From Sporosarcina luteola (lineage in GTDB: Bacteria > Bacillota > Bacilli > Bacillales_A > Planococcaceae), in contig NZ_BJYL01000001.1 of assembly GCF_007991495.1 (NCBI RefSeq), positions 1 to 33,781 on the forward strand: a DNA stretch of 33,781 nucleotides. The letters run 5' to 3'. The notes beneath the pieces were generated by a model. The model saw only the letters and a program-made list of their open reading frames with translations. It ran no database searches and was not told the origin of the DNA. Numbering within the stretch: the first letter of the stretch is position 1; every line of letters begins with the position of its first letter. Made by a program: the position numbers and the translations under genes. Below are positions 15,128 to 25,943 of the stretch, piece after piece.

Positions 15128-15979
15128 ATGGAAATCAAAAAAGTAATGGTCATCGGAGCTGGACAAATGGGCGGAGGCATCGCCCAAGTATGTGCGCAAG
15201 CGGGCTTCGACGTGAAATTAAACGATATTAAAGAAGAGTCCTACACGAAAGGCCTCGCTGTCATTACGAAAAACCTTTCACGCAATGTCGAAAAAGGGCG
15301 TATGACAGAAGACGAAAAAAATGCCATCCTTGGACGCATTACGAAATCACTCGACCTGCAAGACGCATCCGACGTTGACATCATCATCGAAGCTGCAGTC
15401 GAAAACATGGACATTAAGAAATCAATTTTTGCAAAGCTTGACGAAATCGCGCCAACATACGCCATTCTTGCGACAAACACGTCATCATTGCCAATCACGG
15501 AAATTGCTGCGGTGACAAAACGTCCTGAAAACGTCATCGGCATGCACTATATGAACCCGGTGCCTGTCATGAAACTCGTCGAAATCATCCGCGGCCTTGC
15601 GACTTCAGACGAAGTGTACCAAGCGGTCGAGGACATGACCCGTAAACTGGAAAAAACACCGGTCGAAGTGAACGATTTCCCGGGATTCGTCGCAAACCGC
15701 GTCCTCATGCCGATGATCAACGAAGCGATCTACACCCTTTACGAAGGCGTAGCATCCGTCGAAGCAATCGACGAAGTGATGAAACTCGGCATGAACCATC
15801 CGATGGGACCTTTACAACTCGCTGACTTCATCGGCCTCGACACTTGCCTATACATTATGGAAACGCTACACGAAGGCTTCGGCGACTCGAAATACCGCCC
15901 ATGCCCGTTGCTGCGTAAATACGTCAACGCTGGCTGGCTCGGAAAGAAATCCGGCCGCGGGTTTTATGAGTATTCATGA
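15128..15979 (+). CDS. mmgB: 3-hydroxybutyryl-CoA dehydrogenase
   Basis: The 283-residue enzyme oxidises 3-hydroxyacyl-CoA with NAD(P). It starts with the dinucleotide-binding [11 protein letters not shown] (about 9-19), has the catalytic His in [15 protein letters not shown], and ends with the dimerising C-terminal domain ([16 protein letters not shown]). Length agrees with the short, single-domain family. ATG 15128 follows GGAGG by nine bases; the longer frame starting at 15089 is rejected. It follows the thiolase by 25 bases and is probably co-transcribed. A repeat array fills the gap to the next gene. Confidence 0.93.
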   Translation: MEIKKVMVIGAGQMGGGIAQVCAQAGFDVKLNDIKEESYTKGLAVITKNLSRNVEKGRMTEDEKNAILGRITKSLDLQDASDVDIIIEAAVENMDIKKSIFAKLDEIAPTYAILATNTSSLPITEIAAVTKRPENVIGMHYMNPVPVMKLVEIIRGLATSDEVYQAVEDMTRKLEKTPVEVNDFPGFVANRVLMPMINEAIYTLYEGVASVEAIDEVMKLGMNHPMGPLQLADFIGLDTCLYIMETLHEGFGDSKYRPCPLLRKYVNAGWLGKKSGRGFYEYS

Positions 15980-16035
15980 ATTTTGCAGAACGTAAGCTTA
16001 GTTCGAAGGTCATGAAATGGTGATATCTTTCGGGA

Positions 16036-16130
16036 TTCAATAGATAAATCCCGGAATTCGATCGATAAAAAACTAGATTCAATAGATAAAATCCCATATT
16101 CAATAGATAAATCCATCGGTCCGACCGATA
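16036..16130 (+). repeat. Array of five repeats with exact 21-bp period (TTCAATAGATAAA core)
   Basis: Units start at 16036, 16057, 16078, 16099 and 16120, each exactly 21 bp apart. The core is TTCAATAGATAAA with ATCCC-type spacers; the second (TTCGATCGATAAA) and fifth (TCCGACCGATA) are diverged but in register. The array is A/T-rich and intergenic, between the hydroxyacyl-CoA dehydrogenase and the first acyl-CoA dehydrogenase. Several units contain the inverted pair YGAYCGAT-like or ATTGAAT-like sequence. It shares only its period with the arrays at 5974 and 11283. Confidence 0.88.
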
Positions 16131-16178
16131 GTTCATTACCGGACCATAAGGAATTTTATTTTAAAGGAGTTAATTTCA

Positions 16179-17315
16179 ATGGATTTACACTTCACCGAAG
16201 AACAGCAGATGATGCGCACGATGGTGAGAGACTTTGCGAAATCGGAAATCGAACCGTTCATTCCACGTATGGAAGCGGGAGAATTCCCACGCGAAGTTCT
16301 TACCAAAATGGGTGAGCTCGGCCTCATGGGCATCACCGTCCCTGAAAAATACGGAGGCTCCGATATGGACTTCATCTCCTATATTATCGCCATCCACGAG
16401 CTGTCGAAAGTGAGCGCGGTCATCGGCGTCATTCTCTCCGTTCATACATCTGTCGGGACGAACCCGATCATGTATTTTGGGAATGAAGAGCAGAAAAACC
16501 GCTACTTGCCGAAAATGGCATCGGGCGAATATTTGGGTGCGTTCTGTCTCACAGAGCCGGGCGCAGGTTCAGACGCCGGATCACTGAAGACGAAAGCCGT
16601 GAAAAAAGACGATCATTATGTGCTCAACGGCTCGAAGGTCTTCATCACAAACGGCGGAGAAGCGGATGTCTACATCGTCTTCGCATCGACCGATTCATCC
16701 AAAGGGACGTACGGCATCAGTGCCTTCATCGTCGACAAAAACACACCGGGCCTGATCATCGGAAAAGATGAGGAAAAGATGGGTCTTCATGGATCGCGAA
16801 CTGTACAGCTCACATTCGAAGACATGAAAGTGCCCGCGGACAACTTGCTTGGCGAAGAAGGAGAAGGTTTTAAAATCGCCATGGCGAACCTCGACGTCGG
16901 CAGAATCGGCATCGCTGCGCAAGCGCTTGGCATCGGGGAGGCGGCTCTTGAAGCAGCTGCCGGCTATGCAAAAGAACGCGTGCAATTCGGCAAGCCGATC
17001 GCGGCCAATCAAGGCGTCGGCTTCAAAATCGCAGACATGGCGACCGCTTCCGAAGCGGCAAGACTCCTCGTCTACCGCGCCGCCCAATTGCGCGCGGAAG
17101 GCAAGACATGCGGAAAAGAGGCCTCCATGGCAAAGCTGTTCGCATCCCAAACAGCAGTCGACAACGCCATCGAAGCCGTCCAAGTATTCGGCGGTTACGG
17201 CTACACAGAAGACTACCCGGTTGAGCGCTACTTCCGCGACGCCAAAGTAACCCAAATCTACGAAGGCACAAGCGAGATTCAACGTATTGTAATTAGTAAG
17301 CACTTGACGAAGTGA
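16179..17315 (+). CDS. mmgC: Acyl-CoA dehydrogenase
   Basis: The 378-residue FAD enzyme introduces the alpha-beta double bond into acyl-CoA and passes electrons to ETF. Signatures are LTEPGAGSDAGSLKT (middle domain, FAD contact), KVFITNGGEADV, and the C-terminal VFGGYGYTEDYPVERYFRD. Glu362 in QIYEGTSEIQR is the expected catalytic base, placing it with short-chain or branched acyl-CoA dehydrogenases. AAAGGAG (16163-16169) precedes ATG 16179. It is a paralogue of the next gene; the substrate cannot be told. Neighbouring icmF suggests isobutyryl-CoA, butyryl-CoA or similar substrates. Confidence 0.92.
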   Translation: MDLHFTEEQQMMRTMVRDFAKSEIEPFIPRMEAGEFPREVLTKMGELGLMGITVPEKYGGSDMDFISYIIAIHELSKVSAVIGVILSVHTSVGTNPIMYFGNEEQKNRYLPKMASGEYLGAFCLTEPGAGSDAGSLKTKAVKKDDHYVLNGSKVFITNGGEADVYIVFASTDSSKGTYGISAFIVDKNTPGLIIGKDEEKMGLHGSRTVQLTFEDMKVPADNLLGEEGEGFKIAMANLDVGRIGIAAQALGIGEAALEAAAGYAKERVQFGKPIAANQGVGFKIADMATASEAARLLVYRAAQLRAEGKTCGKEASMAKLFASQTAVDNAIEAVQVFGGYGYTEDYPVERYFRDAKVTQIYEGTSEIQRIVISKHLTK

Positions 17316-17348
17316 TTTTATATACATTACCCCTAGGAGGAAACAAAC

Positions 17349-18488
17349 ATGGATTTTAAACTATCAGAAGAACATGAAATGATTCGCAAAATGGTACGCG
17401 ACTTCGCAATGAATGACGTTGCGCCAACTGCAGCAGAACGTGACGAAGAAGAACGCTTCGATATGGACATCTGGAACAAAATGGCGGAACTCGGCCTCAC
17501 AGGCATCCCTTGGCCAGAAGAATACGGCGGCATCGGCAGCGACTACCTCGCCTACTGCATCGCCGTCGAAGAACTATCACGCGTCTGCGCGTCAACCGGC
17601 GTTACACTATCCGCTCATACATCACTTGCAGGATGGCCGGTCTTCAAATTTGGCAATGAAGAACAAAAACAAAAATACCTTCGTCCGATGGCAGAAGGAA
17701 CAAAAATTGGCGCATACGGCTTAACTGAACCAGGATCGGGTTCCGACGCAGGCGGCATGCGCACAACTGCAAAATTGGACGGCGACCACTACGTATTGAA
17801 TGGCTCAAAAATCTTCATTACAAACGGCGGAATTGCTGATATCTATATCGTCTTCGCTGTCACTGATCCGGAATCAAAACATAAAGGCACAAGCGCATTC
17901 ATCGTCGAAAAAGACTTTGCAGGCTTCTCTGTCGGTAAAAAAGAAAAGAAAATGGGCATTCGTTCATCACCGACGACGGAAATCATGTTCGACAATTGCC
18001 GTGTGCCAAAAGAGAACATGCTTGGTGAAGAAGGCGAAGGATTCATCATCGCAATGAAAACATTGGACGGCGGACGCAACGGAATCGCTGCACAAGCGGT
18101 CGGCATCGCGCAAGGTGCACTTGACGTAGCGGTTGACTATGCGAAAGAGCGCGTACAATTCGGCAAACCGATTGCGGCGAACCAAGGCGTCGGCTTCAAG
18201 CTTGCAGATATGGCGACAGCGACAGAAGCTTCACGTCTTCTCACATACCAAGCGGCTTGGCTAGAATCAAACAACTTGCCGTATGGGAAAGCGTCTGCGA
18301 TGGCGAAACTGATGGCTGGGGATACAGCGATGAAAGTGACGACGGAAGCTGTCCAAGTGTACGGCGGCTACGGCTATACAAAGGATTATCCGGTAGAACG
18401 CTATATGCGTGACGCGAAAATCACGCAAATCTACGAAGGAACGCAGGAAATCCAGCGCCTTGTCATCTCCCGCATGCTGACTAAATAA
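17349..18488 (+). CDS. acdA: Acyl-CoA dehydrogenase (AcdA-like)
   Basis: The 379-residue enzyme is a close paralogue of the preceding gene. It has [46 protein letters not shown] and the catalytic Glu363 in [11 protein letters not shown]. The IPWPEEYGG stretch and its place near fadF and rpoE match B. subtilis acdA, which lies between ywjF and rpoE. AGGAGG at 17336-17341 precedes ATG 17349, 33 bases after the previous stop, so the two are likely one transcript. Different substrate preference from its paralogue is expected but not readable here. Confidence 0.92.
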   Translation: MDFKLSEEHEMIRKMVRDFAMNDVAPTAAERDEEERFDMDIWNKMAELGLTGIPWPEEYGGIGSDYLAYCIAVEELSRVCASTGVTLSAHTSLAGWPVFKFGNEEQKQKYLRPMAEGTKIGAYGLTEPGSGSDAGGMRTTAKLDGDHYVLNGSKIFITNGGIADIYIVFAVTDPESKHKGTSAFIVEKDFAGFSVGKKEKKMGIRSSPTTEIMFDNCRVPKENMLGEEGEGFIIAMKTLDGGRNGIAAQAVGIAQGALDVAVDYAKERVQFGKPIAANQGVGFKLADMATATEASRLLTYQAAWLESNNLPYGKASAMAKLMAGDTAMKVTTEAVQVYGGYGYTKDYPVERYMRDAKITQIYEGTQEIQRLVISRMLTK

Positions 18489-18501
18489 TCGGGGGTGCCT
18501 T

Positions 18502-19125
18502 ATGCAAACGAAACGCGAAGTGCAATCATCGGTCAAAGATGAAAGTCTGATAGAAAAAAGGCGAGAGCAGATTATCCACGGGGCCGTCCAGCTATTCAAG
18601 GAAAAAGGTTTCCACCGTGCAACGACACGGGAAATTGCCAAGGCGGCGGGTTTCAGCATCGGCACGCTTTACGAATACATTCGAACGAAGGAGGACGTCC
18701 TCTACCTTGTGTGCGACAGCATTTACAACGAAGTGCAAAGCCGCCTGTCCACTTCGATGGACCAGGAAGGGAATGTAGAGGGACTCCGCACGGCAATCGA
18801 CACATATTACCGACTCATTGACGACATGACGGACGAATTTGTCGTCATGTACCAAGAATCGAAGTCCTTGCCGAAGGATGCCCTCCAATACGTCCTGAAA
18901 AAAGAGATGGAGATGGTCTCCCTATTCAAAAACCTCCTAGGCGCGTGCGTCCGATCAGGAGAATTGCGAATTAGCGAGAAAGCCGTCGACATGGCGGCCC
19001 ACCACGTCGTCGTCCAAGGCCAAATGTGGGCATTCCGCAGATGGGCCCTGCGCGGCGACTACAGCATCCAAGACTTCATCAACTTGCAAACAGACCAACT
19101 ATTCAATGGGATTGTGAAGAATTAA
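18502..19125 (+). CDS. TetR/AcrR family regulator of acyl-CoA metabolism
   Basis: The 207-residue protein has an N-terminal helix-turn-helix at about 22-68 ([19 protein letters not shown] then [16 protein letters not shown]) and a helical ligand-binding C-terminal part. TetR proteins of this kind bind acyl-CoA and release DNA. Its place between the acyl-CoA dehydrogenases and icmF, in the same direction and closely spaced, suggests control of this cluster, perhaps through the 7-4-7 operators at 11448 and 13841. It does not look identical to B. subtilis FadR, so the link is inference. The ribosome site is a G-rich GGGGGT. Confidence 0.85.
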   Translation: MQTKREVQSSVKDESLIEKRREQIIHGAVQLFKEKGFHRATTREIAKAAGFSIGTLYEYIRTKEDVLYLVCDSIYNEVQSRLSTSMDQEGNVEGLRTAIDTYYRLIDDMTDEFVVMYQESKSLPKDALQYVLKKEMEMVSLFKNLLGACVRSGELRISEKAVDMAAHHVVVQGQMWAFRRWALRGDYSIQDFINLQTDQLFNGIVKN

Positions 19126-19142
19126 GAAGGGGTGAGCGACAA

Positions 19143-22100
19143 ATGCACACAACAGAAATCTACAAACCGAAACATCATGTCCGTTTCGTTACAGCATCCA
19201 GCCTATTCGACGGACATGACGCATCCATCAACATCATGCGCCGCATCCTGCAATCGACAGGTGCGGAAGTAATCCACTTAGGGCATAACCGCTCCGTCGA
19301 AGAAGTCGTCAACGCGGCAATTCAAGAAGACGTACAAGGGATCGCCATCTCCTCCTACCAAGGCGGTCATGTCGAATACTTCAAATATATGTACGACCTC
19401 CTCCAGGAAAAAGGCGCTCCGCATATCCGCATCTACGGCGGCGGTGGCGGCGTCATCCTGCCGAAGGAAATCAAAGAACTGCATGACTACGGCATCGCTT
19501 GGATCTTCTCGCCGGAAGACGGTCGCAAAATGGGCCTTCAAGGGATGATCAATCGAATGGTCGAGGAATGCGACTTCCTGACCGAAGTGGAAAATGAAAT
19601 GGACAATCTGGAGAAAGTCGACACAGACCGTCCGGAAGTACTCGCGAATTTGATTACGTACGCGGAGGAAATGTATAACGAGGAAAACCCGGCCGCGATT
19701 AACCTCATCAAACAAGCAAGGGAGTTATCCAAAAACACTCCTGTTCTAGGAATTACAGGTACAGGGGGAGCAGGGAAGAGCTCGCTTACGGATGAGCTGA
19801 TCCGCCGTTTCTTACGCGAATTGCCGGAGAAGAAAGTGGCAATCCTTTCAATCGACCCGACGAAGCAGAAGACGGGTGGGGCATTGCTCGGCGACCGGAT
19901 TCGGATGAACGCGATTTTCAACAAGCGGGTCTTCATGCGCAGTTTGGCGACGCGTGGTTCGAGATCCGAGCTTTCGGGTGCCATTAAAGATGTGCTGGAC
20001 GTTGTGAAGACGGTTGGCTTTGACTTGATCATCGTTGAAACGAGCGGGATCGGGCAAGGGGACGCGGAAATTACGGAAGTATCCGATGTGTCGATGTATG
20101 TCATGACGAGCGAGTTCGGTGCGCCGACACAGCTTGAGAAAATCGACATGATCGACTTTGCGGACTTAATCGTCATTAATAAATTCGAGCGGAAAGGTTC
20201 TGAGGATGCACTTAGCCAAGTGCAGAAGCAATACCAACGGAGCCATCTGCTGTTTGATCAAGACCTTGGCAAGATGCCTGTTTACGGCACAATCGCGAGC
20301 CAGTTCAACGACAAAGGGACGAATTCGCTTTTCGCAGCGCTCGTGTCGAAGTTGAATGAAAAATGCGGTCTCGACTGGGAGACGTCTTATACGGATTTCG
20401 TCAAGACGCAAAAGCAGAACGTAATTATACCGAACGACCGGATGCATTATTTGCGTGAAATCTCGTCTACGGTTCGCGACTACCATAAGAAATCCGGACA
20501 GCAAGTCGACCTTGCCCGCCGTTTATTCCAACTGGAAGGCGCAATCGAAGCGGTGAATGAAAATGGGTCTGACAATGCGCTTGTCGCTTCGCTCGATTCA
20601 TTGGCGGAAGGCGTGCGCGATGAGCTTTCTGCGGAATCAAAGCGGATTTTGAATAACTGGGAAACGTTGAAAGAATCATATGCGGGTGATGAATTCATTA
20701 CGAAAATCCGTGATAAAGAGCTTCGTATTCTACTTACAACGACGAGTTTGTCAGGGTTGAAGATTCCGAAAGTGTCGTTGCCGAAATTCAAGGACTACGG
20801 CGAAATTCTTCGCTGGGTGTACAAAGAGAACGTCCCAGGTTCATTCCCATATACGGCTGGTGTTTTCCCGTTCAAGCGTGAAGGGGAAGATCCAAAGCGC
20901 CAATTCGCGGGTGAGGGGACGCCGGAACGGACGAACCGCCGTTTCCACTATTTGTCGAAAGATGACGATGCGAAACGGTTGTCGACGGCATTCGACTCGG
21001 TGACGCTGTACGGTGAGGATCCCGACGAACGTCCGGATATTTACGGGAAAGTCGGAGAGTCGGGCGTCAGCATTTGTACGCTTGAGGATATGAAGAAGTT
21101 GTATGACGGCTTCGATCTTTGCGCACCGGCGACGTCTGTGTCGATGACGATCAACGGTCCTGCGCCGATCATCCTTGCGATGTTCATGAATACGGCTGTC
21201 GATCAGCAAGTGAAGTTGAAAGAGGAAGAATTGGGCCGCGTATTGACGGTGGAGGAGTTCACGGAAGTGCGCAATGCGACATTGCAAGTCGTCCGCGGAA
21301 CGGTGCAGGCGGATATTCTGAAGGAAGACCAAGGGCAGAATACATGCATCTTCTCGACGGAATTCGCGCTTCGTATGATGGGCGATATCCAGCAGTACTT
21401 CATTGACAAGAAAGTACGCAATTACTACTCTGTCTCGATTTCCGGCTACCATATTGCGGAAGCGGGCGCGAATCCGATTTCACAGCTTGCCTTCACGCTT
21501 GCGAACGGCTTCACGTATGTTGAATACTATTTGAGCCGTGGCATGAACATCGATGATTTCGCCCCAAACTTGTCGTTCTTCTTCTCGAACGGTCTCGATC
21601 CGGAATATACGGTCATCGGGCGCGTAGCCCGACGCATTTGGGCGGTCGCGATGCGCGAGAAATACGGCGCGAACGAACGGAGCCAGAAGCTGAAGTATCA
21701 CGTGCAAACATCAGGACGCAGCTTGCATGCGCAGGAAATCGATTTCAACGACATCCGGACAACGCTGCAAGCACTTATGGCATTGCAGGATAACTGCAAC
21801 TCGCTCCATACGAATGCATACGACGAAGCGATCACGACGCCGACGGAAGAATCCGTGCGCCGTGCAATGGCAATCCAGATGATCATTACGAAAGAGCACG
21901 GTTTGTCGAAAAATGAAAATCCGATTCAAGGCTCTTTCATCATCGAAGAACTGACGGATCTTGTCGAAGAATCTGTCCTCCAGGAATTCGAGCGGCTGAA
22001 CGACCGTGGAGGCGTGCTTGGCTCGATGGAGACGCAGTATCAGCGCGGCAAAATCCAGGAAGAATCGATGCTTTACGAAATGAAGAAGCACTCGGGCGAA

Positions 22101-22400
22101 CTGCCGATCATCGGCGTCAACACGTATTTGAACCCGAATCCGCCTTCCGAAGAGGACATCGACAATATGGAAATCGCGCGTGCGACGAAGGAAGAGAAAG
22201 AAACGCAAATTGCCAACTTGCGCAGCTTCCAATCGAAGCATAGCGACGAGTCGGCTGACGCTTTACGCAAACTGCAAGAAGTCGCAGTATCCGGCGGCAA
22301 CATCTTCGCAGAACTGATGGAAACCGTCAAATCTGCAAGTCTCGGCCAAATTACAAATGCATTATACGAAGTCGGAGGCCAATACCGCCGCAATATGTAA
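19143..22400 (+). CDS. icmF: Fused isobutyryl-CoA mutase (IcmF), AdoCbl-dependent
   Basis: The 1085-residue protein combines three parts: a B12-binding domain (about 1-150) with His25 in DGHDASIN as the lower cobalt ligand; a MeaI-type GTPase chaperone domain with Walker [10 protein letters not shown] near 207-215; and the (beta/alpha)8 mutase domain from about residue 530, with [15 protein letters not shown] in the substrate region. It interconverts isobutyryl-CoA and butyryl-CoA, with related CoA esters possible. The order B12-GTPase-mutase and length are those of characterised IcmF. ATG 19143 follows AAGAAGGGG; the longer frame from 19026 overlaps the regulator and is rejected. Its cofactor would be made by the salvage operon in this window. 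Confidence 0.94.
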   Translation: MHTTEIYKPKHHVRFVTASSLFDGHDASINIMRRILQSTGAEVIHLGHNRSVEEVVNAAIQEDVQGIAISSYQGGHVEYFKYMYDLLQEKGAPHIRIYGGGGGVILPKEIKELHDYGIAWIFSPEDGRKMGLQGMINRMVEECDFLTEVENEMDNLEKVDTDRPEVLANLITYAEEMYNEENPAAINLIKQARELSKNTPVLGITGTGGAGKSSLTDELIRRFLRELPEKKVAILSIDPTKQKTGGALLGDRIRMNAIFNKRVFMRSLATRGSRSELSGAIKDVLDVVKTVGFDLIIVETSGIGQGDAEITEVSDVSMYVMTSEFGAPTQLEKIDMIDFADLIVINKFERKGSEDALSQVQKQYQRSHLLFDQDLGKMPVYGTIASQFNDKGTNSLFAALVSKLNEKCGLDWETSYTDFVKTQKQNVIIPNDRMHYLREISSTVRDYHKKSGQQVDLARRLFQLEGAIEAVNENGSDNALVASLDSLAEGVRDELSAESKRILNNWETLKESYAGDEFITKIRDKELRILLTTTSLSGLKIPKVSLPKFKDYGEILRWVYKENVPGSFPYTAGVFPFKREGEDPKRQFAGEGTPERTNRRFHYLSKDDDAKRLSTAFDSVTLYGEDPDERPDIYGKVGESGVSICTLEDMKKLYDGFDLCAPATSVSMTINGPAPIILAMFMNTAVDQQVKLKEEELGRVLTVEEFTEVRNATLQVVRGTVQADILKEDQGQNTCIFSTEFALRMMGDIQQYFIDKKVRNYYSVSISGYHIAEAGANPISQLAFTLANGFTYVEYYLSRGMNIDDFAPNLSFFFSNGLDPEYTVIGRVARRIWAVAMREKYGANERSQKLKYHVQTSGRSLHAQEIDFNDIRTTLQALMALQDNCNSLHTNAYDEAITTPTEESVRRAMAIQMIITKEHGLSKNENPIQGSFIIEELTDLVEESVLQEFERLNDRGGVLGSMETQYQRGKIQEESMLYEMKKHSGELPIIGVNTYLNPNPPSEEDIDNMEIARATKEEKETQIANLRSFQSKHSDESADALRKLQEVAVSGGNIFAELMETVKSASLGQITNALYEVGGQYRRNM

Positions 22401-22410
22401 GCAAAAACGA

Positions 22411-22439
22411 GAACGCTCTTAAAAGGGCGTTCTTTTTTT
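22411..22439 (+). terminator. icmF terminator
   Basis: GAACGCTC (22411-22418) pairs with GGGCGTTC (22425-22432), including one G-T pair, with a seven-T run after it. Confidence 0.82.
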
Positions 22440-22441
22440 CC

Positions 22442-22451
22442 GGCAGGCACC
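22442..22451 (-). repeat. Partial copy of the GGTGCCTGCC repeat
   Basis: GGCAGGCACC is the reverse complement of GGTGCCTGCC and lies immediately after the icmF terminator. It matches 10 of the 13 bases of the repeat found at 9135 and 32875. Confidence 0.5.
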
Positions 22452-22506
22452 TGGATATTTAATTTTACTTTTTGAAATAAAGTGGATTTTGCCTGTTCTA
22501 TCCACG

Positions 22507-22512
22507 TATAAT
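22507..22512 (+). promoter_or_regulatory. -10 element for the small membrane protein gene
   Basis: A perfect TATAAT lies 28 bases before the ATG of the 54-codon gene. The -35 region is weak (GTGGAT-like near 22483). Confidence 0.45.
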
Positions 22513-22540
22513 AAAAACATCGAAAGAAAGAGGTGGGGAA

Positions 22541-22705
22541 ATGAAACTGTATCATCATGTATTGATTATCATAGTGATCATAATCCTCCTTTTTTCCTTG
22601 TACGGCGCAGGTTACGGTGCTGTTCCCTTTTTACTGGCCGCCATTTATCTTGGATGCGTCAGTGTTAAAGAATTCAGGCGTTTTAAGAAGAGTAAAAGAT
22701 GGTAG
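22541..22705 (+). CDS. Small membrane protein, unknown function
   Basis: A 54-residue frame not assignable to a known family. It starts MKLYHHV, followed by an Ile/Val/Leu-rich membrane helix (about 7-20), a Gly-rich turn (YGAGYGAVP), and a second helix (about 28-42). The C-terminal tail is strongly basic (KEFRRFKKSKRW), which would stay in the cytoplasm, giving a hairpin topology. Support comes from the AAAGAGGTGGGG ribosome site, a TATAAT box, and its clean start and stop between the icmF terminator and rpoE. No B. subtilis counterpart at this place comes to mind. Function is not inferred. Confidence 0.65.
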   Translation: MKLYHHVLIIIVIIILLFSLYGAGYGAVPFLLAAIYLGCVSVKEFRRFKKSKRW

Positions 22706-22726
22706 CATAATAGGCACTTCATTGTA

Positions 22727-22732
22727 TATAAT
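22727..22732 (+). promoter_or_regulatory. Probable rpoE -10 element
   Basis: TATAAT stands 39 bases before the rpoE ATG. The -35 region at 17-18 bp upstream (TAGCAT) is poor. Confidence 0.45.
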
Positions 22733-22771
22733 GATAAGTATGTTTTTGTTCAGAGAAAGGACGTGCGTATA

Positions 22772-23332
22772 ATGAACTTAAAAGAATTGACAAAGGAAGA
22801 ACTCCTTGAAGAATCAATGATCAATATCGCTTTTGCCATTTTGACAGACAGACACGAAGCGTTGACGCTTGATCAATTAATGAATGAAATCCGCGAATTA
22901 ACAGGTATGTCTGAGAGTGAGATGAAGAGCAGGCTTCTACAGTTCTATACAGATATGAACATCGACGGAAGATTCCTTGCCATCAACAACAACCAATGGG
23001 GGTTGCGCGAGTGGTATCCGGTCGAACAAATCGAAGAAGAGACGGCTCCTGTCGTTAAAGTCCGTAAAAAGAAGAAGAAAAAAGTGTACGAAGATGACGA
23101 GGAAGACGAAGAGGAAGAAGAGGAAGTCGACGAGGACGAGTTGTTCGATGAAGAATTCGATGAGCTTGACGACGATGAAGAAGACGACGAAGAGGAAGAG
23201 GACGAAGAAATCATTGAAATCGAAGAAGATCTCATTGATGACGAAGAACTCGAAATCGTTCCTGACGATGAATTGGAAATTGATGATGAAGACGAAGATG
23301 AGGATGAGGAAGAAGAAGAGGACATCCTTTAA
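22772..23332 (+). CDS. rpoE: DNA-directed RNA polymerase delta subunit
   Basis: The 186-residue protein has the two-part form of Gram-positive delta. A folded HARE-HTH domain at about 1-85 (LKELTKEELLEESMINIAF start) is followed by a lysine tract (RKKKKKK, about 94-101). A long Asp/Glu tail makes up the rest and is nearly devoid of other residues. Delta binds core RNA polymerase, speeds recycling and modulates response to initiating NTP levels. ATG 22772 has AAAGGA ten bases upstream; a GTG three codons earlier is too near that site. The acidic tail explains the poly-Ser frames on the other strand. pyrG, itself controlled at initiation, follows. Confidence 0.96.
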   Translation: MNLKELTKEELLEESMINIAFAILTDRHEALTLDQLMNEIRELTGMSESEMKSRLLQFYTDMNIDGRFLAINNNQWGLREWYPVEQIEEETAPVVKVRKKKKKKVYEDDEEDEEEEEEVDEDELFDEEFDELDDDEEDDEEEEDEEIIEIEEDLIDDEELEIVPDDELEIDDEDEDEDEEEEEDIL

Positions 23333-23342
23333 CACTTTCCGC

Positions 23343-23381
23343 TTGACTTCGAGCGTCCAAGGATTTAAGCTTCTATTTGGG
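23343..23381 (+). promoter_or_regulatory. pyrG promoter with GGG initial transcribed sequence
   Basis: TTGACT (23343-23348) and TAAGCT (23366-23371) are 17 bp apart; the start falls at G 23379, giving a transcript beginning GGGCUCC. In B. subtilis pyrG, low CTP causes extra G residues to be added at such a start, and the G-tract pairs with the pyrimidine-rich arm of the attenuator. The same arrangement is seen here. Confidence 0.75.
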
Positions 23382-23413
23382 CTCCTTGAAAAAGGACACA
23401 TGAATCCGTGTAT

Positions 23414-23456
23414 AAGCGCTCCTATTGTAGCAAGACTACAGAGGAGCGCTTTTTTA
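23414..23456 (+). terminator. pyrG attenuator terminator
   Basis: AAGCGCTCCT (23414-23423) pairs perfectly with AGGAGCGCTT (23442-23451); an inner TGTAG/CTACA stem extends it, and six Ts follow. The 5' arm contains GCTCC, the target expected for a 5' poly-G tail under CTP starvation. Confidence 0.85.
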
Positions 23457-23466
23457 ATTTTCATAA

Positions 23467-25113
<1,647 letters not shown>

Positions 25114-25118
25114 ACAAC

Positions 25119-25160
25119 AAAAGCAGAAACCATCCCAAAAGACGGTTTCTGCTTTTTTTT
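25119..25160 (+). terminator. pyrG terminator
   Basis: AAAAGCAGAAACC (25119-25131) pairs with GGTTTCTGCTTTT (25144-25156), followed by more Ts. Its A-rich 5' arm could give a usable T-run on the other strand too, toward ywjG. Confidence 0.85.
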
Positions 25161-25196
25161 GAGCAGTGCTTTTTAAGTAGCGCCCGCTTTTTGAGC

Positions 25197-25209
25197 GGTG
25201 GCTGGCACC
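25197..25209. repeat. GGTGGCTGGCACC repeat between convergent genes
   Basis: A one-base variant of the GGTGCCTGCCACC-type palindrome, nine bases from the stop codon of the minus-strand gene and next to an A-run. On the minus strand it is a GGTGCC hairpin after a T-run and would not terminate by itself. Confidence 0.6.
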
Positions 25210-25217
25210 AAAAAAAA

Positions 25218-25736
25218 TTAATCCTCTTCAAAAATCATTTCATCATATGCCATCTTAACGGCCTCATATAAAAATAAAGCGGCTAACAGATGGGGTTCGA
25301 CAATCCTCCCGCCGTCATTTCCGGGCAGGATTCCTTTCACTAGGCCTGTTGCCATATATGTATAGGCGAGATCTGACAGCTCGTTCTCATCATTTGCCTT
25401 ATCACCCGCAACAACGGCGAACGGGATGAATTTCTCGCTTAGCATCCTTGCCATGTCCAATGCGCGTTCGTCGGTTGCGGAGCGAGTAAACAGCCAAACC
25501 CGGTCTGCCGACTGGATTTCCATGCCTTCCTCGAATTGAACCGCGCCGTGGAATGGTTCGGCACCAAAGAGTGCATTTACACCGACAGCTTTCATTTCAC
25601 CAAAGCCTGCAAAGATGACGCGACCTTCGCCGATTGTTGCTTGAGCTAACAGGCGAGCAGTCTCCTCTACAGCTTCTTCATTATTCGAACCGGCACGCTG
25701 CAAGAGCCCGCTGATTTGTGTCGTCAATATTTTCAT
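25218..25736 (-). CDS. DUF2529 family protein (YwjG)
   Basis: A 172-residue protein encoded on the minus strand, the only such gene in the window. It matches B. subtilis YwjG by position between pyrG and spo0F and by length. The sequence (KILTTQISGLLQRAGS start, then IFAGFGEMKAVG and ADRVWLFTRSATDERAL) recalls a sugar-isomerase-like fold, in which a phosphosugar might bind, but no catalytic residues can be assigned. I chose ATG at 25736, preceded by GAGGTGG; a start 13 codons earlier would include that site. Role unknown. It converges on pyrG and diverges from spo0F. Confidence 0.85.
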   Translation of the reverse strand: MKILTTQISGLLQRAGSNNEEAVEETARLLAQATIGEGRVIFAGFGEMKAVGVNALFGAEPFHGAVQFEEGMEIQSADRVWLFTRSATDERALDMARMLSEKFIPFAVVAGDKANDENELSDLAYTYMATGLVKGILPGNDGGRIVEPHLLAALFLYEAVKMAYDEMIFEED

Positions 25737-25807
25737 GTCTACCACCTCACACCCATTATATTTTCTTCGTGCCATAAAACCAAGTTTCCTATCCCGAAAT
25801 GACCAGA

Positions 25808-25830
25808 ATAGGAAAAAATATTAATATAAT
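25808..25830 (+). promoter_or_regulatory. Probable spo0F promoter region
   Basis: TATAAT at 25825-25830 is a clear -10 box with a poor -35. AATAGGAAAA (25808-25817) resembles a sigma-H -35 (RNAGGAWWW), but the sigma-H -10 GAAT motif is not found at the right distance. B. subtilis spo0F uses both sigma-A and sigma-H promoters, so a dual arrangement is possible but unproven. Confidence 0.4.
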
Positions 25831-25859
25831 GTATGAAAAAAGAAGGAGATTCTACTTTT

Positions 25860-25943
25860 ATGTACAACTATATACAATGGGGGAGTAACACAATTAATTT
25901 TAAGGGGTGGGTCCTAATTGAAAAGGTTGCTGATCGTCGATGA
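25860..25943 (+). CDS. Possible 27-codon upstream ORF overlapping the spo0F start
   Basis: ATG 25860 follows AAGAAGGAG with an 11-base gap and reads 27 codons, beginning MYNYIQWGSN, to a TGA at 25941-25943. It runs through the spo0F ribosome site and past its TTG start in another frame, overlapping by 26 nt. It could be a leader peptide coupling translation to spo0F, or chance. Conservation is needed to decide. No function is proposed. Confidence 0.35.
   Translation: MYNYIQWGSNTINFKGWVLIEKVADRR

Noticed and set aside
22945..23325. Minus-strand poly-serine frame
   Set aside because: It is the complement of the Asp/Glu-rich tail of RNA polymerase delta.
25808..25830. Firm sigma-H promoter and Spo0A box before spo0F
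   Set aside because: The -35-like AGGAAAA lacks a proper GAAT -10, and only a one-mismatch TGNCGAA-like sequence (TCCCGAA near 25794) was seen.
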